Positions 16,024 through 24,372 of a stretch of 64,000 nucleotides of DNA are shown in pieces. Where the stretch lies: positions 3,749,501-3,813,500 of the forward strand of contig NZ_CP108080.1 in assembly GCF_036181745.1 (NCBI RefSeq). Reading direction: 5' to 3'. The notes beneath the pieces were generated by a model, which saw nothing but the letters and a program-made list of their open reading frames with translations, searched no databases and had not been told where the DNA came from. Position numbers and translations under genes: made by a program. Within the stretch, counting starts at the first letter, position 1. Each line of letters starts with the position of its first letter. Source of the stretch: Streptomyces sp. NBC_00259. GTDB taxonomy: Bacteria > Actinomycetota > Actinomycetes > Streptomycetales > Streptomycetaceae.

Positions 16024-16486
16024 CCCCTCGGCACACTCCCCAACTCATTGACTAGCCGCGACCAGGGTAGCCGCCGGTACTGACCCCCGACAGGGAGGAC
16101 GATCACGAGGTGGCCCAGGCGCCGAGCCGGTGTGAGTAGAAATCTTCTCTACGGGTTCAAGGCGGCTCGCTCCGCTCGCCGCGCGCGGCCCCGGCTCCAG
16201 CGCCGGGCCCCGACGCTCCTGTCTCCGCCCCGCTCCGGGCCCCGGCTCCGCCGGCCGCGCGGCTGGAGCGAGCACACCAGATGCAGTGGACGGTAGCCCG
16301 ATGTGGCTGGGGCCGGTCGGCTCCACGGCTTTAGGCAGCCACCATGGGGCGAGCCTCGAAGATCGGGGCCCACATCGGGCTTTAGCGGGCAGGTCCACAG
16401 ACTGCCCGAGTCGCGGCAAGCTTACGGGCCCCGATCTCTCGCCCCATGGCAGCTCCCGCCCAAAGCCGCTCCACCGACCTCGTCTC
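16024..16486. other. Gene-free, highly structured segment of the AICE
   Basis: No credible gene. It carries two large imperfect inverted repeats: 16164-16190 with 16247-16273 (GCTCGCTCC/GGAGCGAGC plus a CGCGCGGCC core), and 16327-16371 with 16426-16475 (including perfect 11-bp arms GATCGGGGCCC/GGGCCCCGATC and CATGGGGCGAG/CTCGCCCCATG). Such structure in an RCR element suggests a cis site such as a single-strand origin, double-strand origin or clt locus. It marks the border between backbone and cargo. Confidence 0.6.
16327..16475. repeat. Long imperfect inverted repeat with nested hairpin
   Basis: Arms of about 45 bp (16327-16371 and 16426-16475) pair through GGCTTT/AAAGCC, CATGGGGCGAG/CTCGCCCCATG and GATCGGGGCCC/GGGCCCCGATC. 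An inner stem CGGGCAG/CTGCCCG near 16387-16408 lies in the loop. The layout is that of a large cruciform or a folded RNA rather than a simple terminator. Confidence 0.65.
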
Positions 16487-16924
16487 CTAGTGGCCGTAGA
16501 TGTGCCCTCGCACCAGTGGGTCGTTCTCCAGGATGAAGTCCGACACCTTCCAGAACTCGTTCAGCTGCGGGTGCTGCAAGGCCGCTTCGCGATCGAGCTT
16601 GAGCCCGAAGAGCGGGCCATCGGGGTGGGCCAGGCCGGCGGTCACAAGCGTGGAGGCAGGCGTGGTCTGCCCCAACACCGGACCGATGCGGCAGGCGAAG
16701 GCGACGTGGTCACTCCACTGGTCAGATCCCCCGCCCCACGTCCCGAAGATGACGTCTATCCAGGCATCGTGGTCGCGGTCGGTGTGGTGGTAGCAGTTCG
16801 CGAAGTACACGGCGTGCGGAGCACCGTCGGCATAGATGAAGTCCCACGCTCGCTCGATGGGAGCATTGCAGCAGTCGCAGGTGAACTCGCGCGTTTGGCG
16901 GTCGGGACCGAAGGTCAGCAGCAT
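16487..16924 (-). CDS. Hypothetical protein with CxxC zinc-binding start
   Basis: A 145-residue protein that I do not recognise: MLLTFGPDRQTREFTCDCCNAPIERAWDFIYADGAPHAVYFANCYHH. One CDCC knuckle pairs with a downstream NCYHH, suggesting a zinc site, then a hydrophilic body (DHDAWIDVIFGTWG, FGLKLDREAALQHPQLNEFWKVSDFIL). Related proteins of unknown function occur in Streptomyces as DUF-type proteins. A GTG two codons earlier is an alternative start. It is the first cargo gene after the structured segment and divergent from the SBD-HNH gene. Confidence 0.7.
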   Translation of the reverse strand: MLLTFGPDRQTREFTCDCCNAPIERAWDFIYADGAPHAVYFANCYHHTDRDHDAWIDVIFGTWGGGSDQWSDHVAFACRIGPVLGQTTPASTLVTAGLAHPDGPLFGLKLDREAALQHPQLNEFWKVSDFILENDPLVRGHIYGH

Positions 16925-17186
16925 GCGCACATGATGCTCGATCCCGCGAGAAGCGCTCCTGGCGGGTGCCGCGTGCCCCACGCGTGCCCGATCGGTCGGA
17001 GGCGGGCGGGGAACCACGGGGAACCAGAGTGACGACGGCACTCCCCCGCAGGTCAGCAAACTGCCAGGTCAGCCGTCACCCGCATACGGCGTCTTCCAAA
17101 CTGGTGCTCCAGAAGACGCGCGGTGGCGCTTGGCCAATAAGGCTCCGCCGACCTTGTGTGTCAGTGGCCGGCCGTAGTCTTCGGCC

Positions 17187-18263
17187 ATGCGCAGAGGAGC
17201 AATCACACGGGAGTCCGTACTCAAGGCAATCGCTGAGCATGATGACTTGGGCCGCGAGGCGTTCCTGTCGACGTACCACTTCGGCAAGGCCCGTTCATAC
17301 GTTCTAGTGCACGAGGGACGGGAATACGACTCGAAGGCCATCGCCGGAGTCGCGCACAAGTGGGATCAGGAACGAGCGCTGGCTCCCAACGAGTTCAGTG
17401 GCGGAAAGGACCACGCAGCCGCCTGGCTGAAGCGCCTCGGCTTCCAAGTCAGGGCCGTCAGCAATCCCGACTGGGCGCGGGACGAAGTCATCCTTGCCTG
17501 CCACCTCGTCATGACGAACGGCTGGAAGGGGCTAGATGCGCAGGACAGCCGAGTCATCGAGTTGTCCGCCCTGCTCCAGCTTCTACCTATCCACGCGGAC
17601 GAGGACCGCAACGAGAAGTTCCGCAACCCCAACGGTGTGGCCCGCAAGACGTTCGACATCGCTACCCGGCACCCTGACTACCGCGGAAAGCCCACGAAGG
17701 GCGGTGTCGTCGATATTGAAGTCCTGCATGAGTTCCTTGCGCGCCCGGACCAGATGACTGAGGTGGCGCACCTCATCCGGGAAGGCGTCAGCACTGGTGA
17801 GCTTCAGGACCTCGCCCAGACTGGCGACGAGGAGTTTGACGACGACATCAGCGCACCCGAAGGTAGGTTGCTGCTGCGCCGGCACCGGGCACGAGAACGG
17901 AACAAGGGGCTGCGCAAGAAAAAGATCGACTCCGTCCTACGGAAGGGCGGCAGTCTCGCGTGCGAGGCATGCGGCTTCGACTTCGAAGCGGTCTACGGCG
18001 AGCGCGGAGCCGGATACGTCGAGTGCCATCACGTCGTGCCTCTACACGAAGCCGGCGAAGGAAAAACCAAACTTAGCGACCTAGCCCTCATCTGCGCGAA
18101 CTGCCATCGCATGATCCATCGGCGCGCACCCTGGCCCACCCCCGCTGAACTCAGGCTCACCATCGAACACCGCCGTACCTCATGGGTCCGCGGCACCGCC
18201 GCGATCGTGAAGCAGCGTGGCCAGACCGCGGAACGTTCCTCCGCCCCGGAGGCTCCGCAATGA
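17187..18263 (+). CDS. SBD-HNH nuclease, predicted phosphorothioate-dependent restriction enzyme
   Basis: A 358-residue type IV restriction candidate. Residues 1-90 resemble the N-terminal head domain of ScoMcrA (ITRESVLKAIAEHDDLGREAFL). Residues about 95-200 match the sulfur-binding domain (SBD) of ScoMcrA: WARDEVILACHL, VIELSALLQLLP, the hallmark FRNPNGVARKTFDIA and a helical FLARPDQMTEVAHLI end. Residues 255-315 are a Cys4-HNH domain, with C259/C262, ECHHVVPL and LICANCHRMIH. SBD proteins read Rp-phosphorothioate linkages in DNA made by Dnd systems, and the HNH domain would cut nearby. ScoMcrA also has an SRA domain for methylcytosine; only about 50 residues separate SBD and HNH here, so SRA is absent and the target should be phosphorothioate DNA alone. 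Confidence 0.9.
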   Translation: MRRGAITRESVLKAIAEHDDLGREAFLSTYHFGKARSYVLVHEGREYDSKAIAGVAHKWDQERALAPNEFSGGKDHAAAWLKRLGFQVRAVSNPDWARDEVILACHLVMTNGWKGLDAQDSRVIELSALLQLLPIHADEDRNEKFRNPNGVARKTFDIATRHPDYRGKPTKGGVVDIEVLHEFLARPDQMTEVAHLIREGVSTGELQDLAQTGDEEFDDDISAPEGRLLLRRHRARERNKGLRKKKIDSVLRKGGSLACEACGFDFEAVYGERGAGYVECHHVVPLHEAGEGKTKLSDLALICANCHRMIHRRAPWPTPAELRLTIEHRRTSWVRGTAAIVKQRGQTAERSSAPEAPQ

Positions 18264-18384
18264 GGGAACCGACGGACTGTGCCTCTCGTCGACGAGGGAC
18301 GCCTGTACGGGCTGCATGATTCTTGGCGAACACTCTGTGCCAACCTGAATCAAGAGAATCCGCCTCAGGAGCCAATGTCGGTCC

Positions 18385-18996
18385 TCATTTGCTGTCTAGG
18401 AGGACATCTAGGTCCTTGAATCCGTCACGTATTTCCTTTACTTTCCTGTACTCTTTGGCCGGATCTGGCTGCTGCTGGACCTTCCCAGTCTTATGGGCTG
18501 AATCACCTCGGAGAGTCGCCCAATCCTCGACAGATTGGAGCCAAATTGCGTTTATCTCTGATTCGATGACTCCGACAGTAAAAAGCAAGTACAGGAGGTT
18601 CTTCTCCTTGATTCCATGGTTCTTCGTACGAATGTGACTCGTAAAATCCGTGCGAGCCTTTGCGATTCGATCCTGCAGGCTAGGGGCTTGCTTCTGGGGT
18701 GGTGTAAGAATTGAAGTCGGACGCGGCCACCCATGTTCGTAGTGTCCAATCAAAGCAAGCAACGACGGCCTAATCGCCCCCTGCCCGGCGAAAGTCGCTG
18801 ACGCCCGTGAAACTACATCTATCACTCGATCTTCTATATAGGACTCGAATTCTGCATGCGCGAGGACACGAAAAGCCCTAGTGCGCTCATATACGCGATC
18901 AGAATAAAGCCCGGTTGGATCGAAAGGTCTAGGGAGGAGACTGTTTCGCAGCTCAGTGATACGCCGAGACATAGCGTTGTACCGAATTGATGGCAT
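18385..18996 (-). CDS. RiboL-PSP/MAE_28990-type HEPN protein
   Basis: A 203-residue all-helical protein with FRVLAHAEFESYIEDRV near residue 42, typical of the RiboL-PSP-HEPN group. A TLRGDSAHKTG segment holds the HEPN catalytic signature R163-x4-H168. HEPN proteins of this kind are metal-independent RNases or tRNA-cleaving effectors in defence and toxin modules. It starts 2 bp after the stop of the DUF262 gene, so the two are one operon. Base composition is clearly more AT-rich than the neighbouring backbone, pointing to separate acquisition. Exact family number is uncertain; presence of the R-x4-H motif is seen directly. Confidence 0.85.
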   Translation of the reverse strand: MPSIRYNAMSRRITELRNSLLPRPFDPTGLYSDRVYERTRAFRVLAHAEFESYIEDRVIDVVSRASATFAGQGAIRPSLLALIGHYEHGWPRPTSILTPPQKQAPSLQDRIAKARTDFTSHIRTKNHGIKEKNLLYLLFTVGVIESEINAIWLQSVEDWATLRGDSAHKTGKVQQQPDPAKEYRKVKEIRDGFKDLDVLLDSK

Positions 18997-18998
18997 AG

Positions 18999-20264
18999 CT
19001 AGCTCCAGAACACAAGGCGATTGTCCTGCAGTTCCGGAATGTTGAGCTGGTGACCGATGATCTCCTGAAGCCTCGATCCCCAGATAGAAAGCCTTCGATG
19101 GGTTGCCTCGGGCGTTTTTGTAGTGGTCTGCAGGGACTCATTGAAGTCTCTACTGGAGTCACACAGATCCTCGAATGCGCGCTTCACCTCCTCCTCCCTG
19201 CCATGTACGCGTTCACGCACCGCAGGTTCCTTGAAGTAAAACGCCATAATGTCAAAGACAGCTCGGTTGAAGCGACCTTCGTAATCCCCGTCTGACCATC
19301 GATAGAACGCGGATTTACCGAAGATTGCAAGCGTCGCCTCGATGGCTCGTTCACATTCAAACGCGATTCCGCGAATCTGATTGGCCCGCATCTCCCAATC
19401 CATGTTCATTCGATTCACGGTCTCGTCAAGGAAAATCTTAAGGTTACCGGAATACGACACGAGATACTCGGAGAACGCGAAGTACCGAAGGAGGATCTCC
19501 ACGTCGCGCATCCGAAAGTCTGGGGATTTGAGCCGAAGCGCCTGTTGCAGCCAATGGCTTTCTGATGCGAAGTCATCAAGGAAGTCGGTAAAAGGTCCGG
19601 GGTGAAGAGCCTGGCGTAGTTCCTGAGGTGAGAGTCGAACACTTCCGGTGTTCAGCCGCAAGAATACGAGGTTTAGAAAATCCTCGTTCGGCCAACTCCG
19701 AACAACCACGGTGCGAATTGTTTGATTGAGCAACTCATTGAGATCGTCAACACGGTCCGGGTCATCCTCCAACTTCTTGAGTGTGTAGAGGCGGAGATCT
19801 GGCCGCACATCGAGACCTGTGAGACTGAATCCGTCATACGTCCCCGAGTCATCTCCAGCCAGAGAGGAGCCAGTAGCGAACTGACGGAGGGCCAACAATC
19901 GCTGCTTTCCGTCGATGACGATGAATTTGCCCCGCCGCTCTTTGTCTTCAGCCAAGACAATCTGAGGAATAGGCAGCCCCAAGATCAACGACTCGATGAA
20001 CCGACTCTTTCGCGGCTTATCCCAGGCATCTCGGCGCTGGAAACGGGGGTTTAGTTGGATGTTTCCACGCCGAAGCTGACTGAGGATCGTCTCCGCAGTC
20101 CAGTCCGTATCGGTTACGACTGCACGCTCCACGTCGCGTGGGTGGACTTCACTCAGGTCAGTGTTTTCTTCGCCATCGAGGTCGCCCCACTCTCCGTTGT
20201 TGTTCACGTCGGTCTCCGCACGGCTAGACGATTGAGGCATAGGCGTAAGCATAGGTAGGATCAT
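18999..20264 (-). CDS. DUF262 (ParB/Srx-fold, GmrS-like) protein
   Basis: A 421-residue protein whose N-terminal half is a DUF262 domain: IQLNPRFQRRDAWDKPRKSRFIESLI (read as the conserved PxFQR...W...S), LGLPIPQIVLAE and the nucleotide-binding/hydrolysing loop VIDGKQRLLAL, with DGKQR at residues 118-122. In GmrSD enzymes this domain is an NTPase-like partner of a DUF1524 HNH nuclease. Here no DUF1524 follows; the C-terminal 200 residues are helical, and the likely effector is the HEPN protein encoded 2 bp downstream. Start taken at ATG 20264; ATGs four and eight codons later are alternatives. More AT-rich than the AICE backbone. Confidence 0.88.
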   Translation of the reverse strand: MILPMLTPMPQSSSRAETDVNNNGEWGDLDGEENTDLSEVHPRDVERAVVTDTDWTAETILSQLRRGNIQLNPRFQRRDAWDKPRKSRFIESLILGLPIPQIVLAEDKERRGKFIVIDGKQRLLALRQFATGSSLAGDDSGTYDGFSLTGLDVRPDLRLYTLKKLEDDPDRVDDLNELLNQTIRTVVVRSWPNEDFLNLVFLRLNTGSVRLSPQELRQALHPGPFTDFLDDFASESHWLQQALRLKSPDFRMRDVEILLRYFAFSEYLVSYSGNLKIFLDETVNRMNMDWEMRANQIRGIAFECERAIEATLAIFGKSAFYRWSDGDYEGRFNRAVFDIMAFYFKEPAVRERVHGREEEVKRAFEDLCDSSRDFNESLQTTTKTPEATHRRLSIWGSRLQEIIGHQLNIPELQDNRLVFWS

Positions 20265-20860
20265 GCACCTGTACAGGGTGAACGCTCCAGCTTCCCTGGT
20301 CAGTTACTCGCTCTCACGATCAGACGACGACAGCCAGGGCAGCGCGGCCGGACGAGATGATGGCCAGCAGCTGGGTACTGCGTGGCCCCCGGTGCACCGT
20401 TGGTCGCAGGACAGAAGCCGACCCGAAAAGGTCGGGCATACACACCGTATGATCTGCCGCCATTGCCCCCTGGCCAAGGCCCGCTGAGCTCAAAGGCTGT
20501 CATCGACTACCGCCGATCAGTGGACAGCCGCGGCTTGGCAAGCATCGTGCAACAGCGCGGCACGGCCACAGAGCAAGCCTCGGCATCGGAAGGCTGACCT
20601 GGCCTCAACTGGCGGCTGAAAACAAGGAAGTGGGCCCCTGAGTAGGGCACAGCTTGGTGCGAATCGTCACTTTTTATGACTCAGGCCGCAACTGCTGTTT
20701 TGCCCAACAAGTCTGATTAAGCGTCACACGCCACCGCCATCACCCAAACTGGTTGAACAGCGGATATCCAAGCTGATTAGATGTCACCTGCGCTGCCATC
20801 CCATTAGGTTCATAAAGGACCGACTTCCCTAGCGCGGTGCGGAAACGAGGGGGCGCCACC
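20265..20860. other. Gap with HNH gene remnant
   Basis: This 596-bp stretch has no intact gene. Its middle (20435-20597) is a decayed copy of the 3' end of the SBD-HNH gene. The remaining sequence, about 20600-20860, is AT-rich leader DNA before the DGQHR gene; the motif CTGATTA(G/A)..GTCAC occurs twice (20714, 20772), once in each half. Confidence 0.6.
20435..20597 (+). pseudogene. Remnant of a second SBD-HNH 3' end
   Basis: DNA around 20445-20490 matches the intact gene's 18107-18150 (shared GTATGATC/GCATGATC, CCCTGGCC, CCGCTGAGCTC/CCGCTGAACTC). The frame downstream reads IDYRRSVDSRGLASIVQQRG, parallel to the intact IEHRRTSWVRGTAAIVKQRG. A frameshift separates the HNH-helix part from this C-terminal part. 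It therefore is a broken duplicate of the last roughly 60 codons, lying on the other side of the DUF262-HEPN operon. Confidence 0.75.
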
Positions 20861-21682
20861 ATGGCGAAGAAGTACCGGTACGACCTGCCCGAGCACCCTG
20901 TTGACCACGGAGTGGAGGTCAGAGCAAGCGACCTCAAGATTGACCCCGAAGCTCAGCGGACGCTCAACCCGTCCCGGGCCCGCGCGATTGCTGCCGACAT
21001 CAAGCCGCACGCGCTCGGGTCGGTCATCGTCTCCCAGCGGAAGAACGGCGATTTGTACATCGTCGATGGACAGCACCGCCGCGAAGCCTGCCGGATCGCC
21101 GGCATCGATACGCTCATGGCCGAAGTCCACCGCGGGCTTACGCTCCAGGAGGAAGCCACCCTGTTCCTGATCAAGAACAGGGAAGCGTCCAAGACCAACG
21201 CGCACGACGAGTATCGGATCGGGCTGACGGCCGGACTCCCGCTGTTTGTCGACACCGAGAAGGTCCTCGTCTCGCACAAGCTCAAGATCGGCAGCACCTC
21301 GTCCAACCAGGTAGGCGCCGTCCAGGGAATCCTCGCGATCACCGACAACTACGGCCCCGACGTTCTGGACGACGTGCTCACCGTCGCAGAAGAGGCCTAC
21401 GGGCGCACCGCGGAGACGTGGGATGGGATCATCATCGGCGGGCTGGGAGAGTTCATCGGCCGGCACCGCGACGTCGTCAACACCCCACCCGTGCTCGACG
21501 AGTTGGCTCGCAAGTTGGGGAAGCGATCTTCGGCAGCGCGGCTGATCGGGGATGCCCGTAGCAATGCGACGGGATTCGGCGCCAAGGCCGACGGGACCGG
21601 GTCTCGGAAGATGGCAGCTTACCGGCTGATCCTGGAGGATGTGTGGAACAAGGGACGTCGTAAGAACCGGATTGAAATCTAG
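20861..21682 (+). CDS. Stand-alone DGQHR / ParB-like domain protein
   Basis: A 273-residue protein (ATG 20861, MAKKYRYDLPEH) with a ParB/Srx-superfamily N-terminal domain: a LNPSRARAIAADIKPHALGSVIVSQR segment and the VDGQHRREACRIAG loop with DGQHR at residues 69-73. A helical C-terminal region follows (LQEEATLFLIKNREASKTNAHDEYRIGL) with a basic end. The DGQHR loop is shared with DndB, which senses or regulates phosphorothioate modification, and with phage ParB-like proteins. No separate DNA-binding HTH is obvious. It is flanked by the DUF262-HEPN pair and the R-M genes and oriented divergently from the former. A role in defence regulation is an inference. Confidence 0.8.
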   Translation: MAKKYRYDLPEHPVDHGVEVRASDLKIDPEAQRTLNPSRARAIAADIKPHALGSVIVSQRKNGDLYIVDGQHRREACRIAGIDTLMAEVHRGLTLQEEATLFLIKNREASKTNAHDEYRIGLTAGLPLFVDTEKVLVSHKLKIGSTSSNQVGAVQGILAITDNYGPDVLDDVLTVAEEAYGRTAETWDGIIIGGLGEFIGRHRDVVNTPPVLDELARKLGKRSSAARLIGDARSNATGFGAKADGTGSRKMAAYRLILEDVWNKGRRKNRIEI

Positions 21683-21791
21683 AAGCCAGCAGCCATGATT
21701 GTGCCTCGTGGGCCGGATCGATAATCCGGGCACGAGGCACAATCACAGACGCGCCCTTGTGATCGGGTCAGCCACGCTGTCAGCTGCTGCC

Positions 21792-22895
21792 CTACGCCCG
21801 CATAAGATCTGTAAGCCACGCCTCGAGAGAAATTAGGCGCTTGCTTTCTATCCGGTTACGCATTTCGGGGACCTGGCCACGAGCGTCAGTTCCATACGCA
21901 ACAACGGGTCCTGCCGGGTTCAAGTGAACAACCCGTGAGAACAGGGGAGCATTCTGGGCCCTGTTATCGCAGGCACGGACCAACCGTGCTGCGTCAAATT
22001 CGTTGGTCACCAATACGTAATCGAAGTCTTGACCATACGATTCTAGATCGGCATAGTCCGCAAAATCGGCCCTAAACTGCTCCTCGCGGTCGCTACGAAC
22101 GCTCCATTTCGCGGTGACCAAGATTCGGTGGCCATCCGCTCTAACAAGCGCTAGATCAACTTGGCGGTCCTTCATGGTTTTACGGGCCGGCCTGAATCCC
22201 GGGATCTCGTGAAGCCACTTACGGACTAGGATTTCATGAGTCTGGGCGACCGCAGGTATCCTGCGCAGAATCTGAGCAAGTGTATCTTCGAACCCCTCAC
22301 CTAGCAGGTTCTTTCGCTTGTTCTCGTTAGCAAGGTGGGTCGTCACGCGCTCAGAGACTTTCCTACGAACATCAGCCGGCAACGGCTCTCGCAGAAAATC
22401 GCCCAGGGTGTTAACTATGATGTCTACGAGTTCAGGATCTTCGCCCGGCTCCGGAAAGGACCGGCCTTCGAACGGGCGTCTTTGAGCAGCGGCCTTTCCC
22501 AAGTTCTGAGATAGGATAGTCTCCGAGGCGGCCGTCAACGATTGAATTGCCTGGTTGAAAAGCCAGTCTATCTGCTGCTGAAGCGTGTCGGGAGTAGCTC
22601 CAAGACCTTGCGTCACCCAATCGTGGAACCTAAGTGAGCGCAGATACCACGGACGTCCAGGCTGACATTTATCACTCTCGTAACAGTGAGCCAGTCCAAT
22701 TCTTCTATCGATCCACAAGAGCAGCCGATAGGCATGGAGCCAAGCGTTCTCCGCAGAGACAGGGCCATTTTGCTCGAAGTATTGGTTCAGCAATCGGGCC
22801 CGACTCTCGACGCCGAAGGCACCTTTAGCGGCTTCCTCCGCACGCTGAGGCAGATCGAAGTTAACTTCCAGAGGAATCTGCGTCTCGTCGGTCAT
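21792..22895 (-). CDS. Type II restriction endonuclease
   Basis: A 367-residue protein with a helical N-terminal part and a C-terminal PD-(D/E)XK-like nuclease region. The latter begins with NLLGEGFEDTLAQIL, followed by RQVDLALVRADGHRILVTAKWS, with D247 and K263 at the expected spacing. The usual acidic residue of ExK is replaced by Thr-Ala-Lys, so the second acidic ligand may come from elsewhere (for example the following SDREEQF). It overlaps the m5C methyltransferase by 4 bp (ATGA) and is downstream of it, the classic order of a type II R-M operon. Recognition site cannot be read. AT-rich relative to the host, and consistent with horizontal acquisition. Confidence 0.85.
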   Translation of the reverse strand: MTDETQIPLEVNFDLPQRAEEAAKGAFGVESRARLLNQYFEQNGPVSAENAWLHAYRLLLWIDRRIGLAHCYESDKCQPGRPWYLRSLRFHDWVTQGLGATPDTLQQQIDWLFNQAIQSLTAASETILSQNLGKAAAQRRPFEGRSFPEPGEDPELVDIIVNTLGDFLREPLPADVRRKVSERVTTHLANENKRKNLLGEGFEDTLAQILRRIPAVAQTHEILVRKWLHEIPGFRPARKTMKDRQVDLALVRADGHRILVTAKWSVRSDREEQFRADFADYADLESYGQDFDYVLVTNEFDAARLVRACDNRAQNAPLFSRVVHLNPAGPVVAYGTDARGQVPEMRNRIESKRLISLEAWLTDLMRA

Positions 22896-24256
22896 GCCGT
22901 CAATCCAGCCGCGATAGCTGACTTGATCGCGTGACAGACCTCCCGCGCCACCGCTACAGCAAGCAGCGGAGGAACTGCGTTCCCGACTTGCCGATACCGC
23001 GAGTGAGCCGCCCCTCCATCGATCCGCCCGGGCAAAGGGCCCTTCCTGTCATCCGTTGTAAAGACAAACCGGTCAGGGAAAGACTGGATCCTGGCAAATT
23101 CCCGGACGCTCAATGATCGAGGCGCTGAGAAATGATAGACCGAGTCAGCCTTCGTGTTCAGCGTCCAAGCCCACATATCAGGATGCAGTCGACGGTACGC
23201 ATAATAATGCCGACGCCCCAATTTCCCAGTCCCGTTACTGGGACCCCATTTCTGCCCCGAAATGTATCGCTCCAAGAGGCGATCTGGCAGATCGCGGTGG
23301 TTTCCTCCTGGAGGAATTTCTCGAAGACGCAGAGCAGTGTCAGAATTTACGCGGGGCAGGCTAACATTTCGCAGCTGGCAATCGCTATCTCCACGCATGA
23401 GCTTCTGATATGCAGACTCAGGTTCAGGGAGCCTGTTGAACGGCACTTCATCCGTGCGACGGCCTGCTTTCATGCCTCGCAGATCAGAAATGGCCTGGCC
23501 GGCGTTCACGACGCCGGTGTCTTGAGCATCCAGCAGACTGCTGAGCAGCTGAGAGGCACTCTCTCCACGCGCCTGGATTTCGTATCCCTCGTCACTGCGG
23601 ATGAGGGTCAGAGCGGCCACCGCCCCAGAACCGATGATTTTCGGAGGGGAGACAGCGAGATCACGACGGATCCCGATGAAGATAATTCGCTTACGCGTCT
23701 GCGGCACCCCGAAGTCCGCAGCATCCAATACTTGTGGCAGTACCGAATAGTCACCATCAATGGACAGGTCAGTAACCACCTGTTCCAGGACGCCCATCTG
23801 AGCCATGCCCGGGACGTTCTCCATGACGAACGCTCTGGGCTTTATGGCGCCAATGGTGTCAACAAACTCGCGGTACAGAGAATTCCGCGGGTCATCGATG
23901 ATTCTAGAGTGATTGCGGACCTGTGAAAACGCCTGACAGGGCGGTCCACCAACTAGCACATCCACCGATTTGCCGACATCGAGAATCTGTTCACGCAATT
24001 CTGCTTGACGGATGTCTCCGTTGATGCACACGGCCTCCGGGAAGTTCTTCCGGTATGTGGCACACGCATCCGGGTCCACATCGGAGCCGGCGATAATCTG
24101 AGCCCCCGCTTGCCGGAACCCCTCCGAGAGGCCCCCAGCACCAGCAAAGAGATCCATGACGAACAGACCAGCCCCCGGGCGCATGCCCGCGGCACTACGA
24201 TCAGCCCCTGGCGCATCACCCACGGCAAACAGCGGCACCTGCTCAACAACGGTCAC
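22892..24256 (-). CDS. DNA (cytosine-5) methyltransferase
   Basis: A 454-residue C5-cytosine methyltransferase. All main motifs are present in order: motif I DLFAGAGGLSEGF (residues about 35-47, SAM binding), IV GGPPCQAFS with catalytic Cys107, VI FVMENVPG, VIII PQTRKRIIFIG, a variable target-recognition region (about 270-390), and IX-X RYRQVGNAVPP near the C-terminus. GTG start. It protects DNA against the endonuclease encoded in the overlapping downstream gene. The divergent Vsr gene beyond its start would repair T:G mismatches arising from deaminated m5C. Confidence 0.95.
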   Translation of the reverse strand: MTVVEQVPLFAVGDAPGADRSAAGMRPGAGLFVMDLFAGAGGLSEGFRQAGAQIIAGSDVDPDACATYRKNFPEAVCINGDIRQAELREQILDVGKSVDVLVGGPPCQAFSQVRNHSRIIDDPRNSLYREFVDTIGAIKPRAFVMENVPGMAQMGVLEQVVTDLSIDGDYSVLPQVLDAADFGVPQTRKRIIFIGIRRDLAVSPPKIIGSGAVAALTLIRSDEGYEIQARGESASQLLSSLLDAQDTGVVNAGQAISDLRGMKAGRRTDEVPFNRLPEPESAYQKLMRGDSDCQLRNVSLPRVNSDTALRLREIPPGGNHRDLPDRLLERYISGQKWGPSNGTGKLGRRHYYAYRRLHPDMWAWTLNTKADSVYHFSAPRSLSVREFARIQSFPDRFVFTTDDRKGPLPGRIDGGAAHSRYRQVGNAVPPLLAVAVAREVCHAIKSAIAAGLTA

Positions 24257-24372
24257 TGTCTCTCCCTGGCAGTCGGCCCAAGTTGATGAGGGGCACGAGT
24301 GACCGGGGTAGCTTACCTGGCTATGTCGAGGACGGAGTCACGTGGGTGAAAGATTTGGCTACGGTGTAAGCG

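Noticed and set aside
20263..20487. Short plus-strand gene after the DUF262 start
   Set aside because: Its end is homologous to the HNH gene in a shifted frame, so it is part of a pseudogene and not a separate gene.
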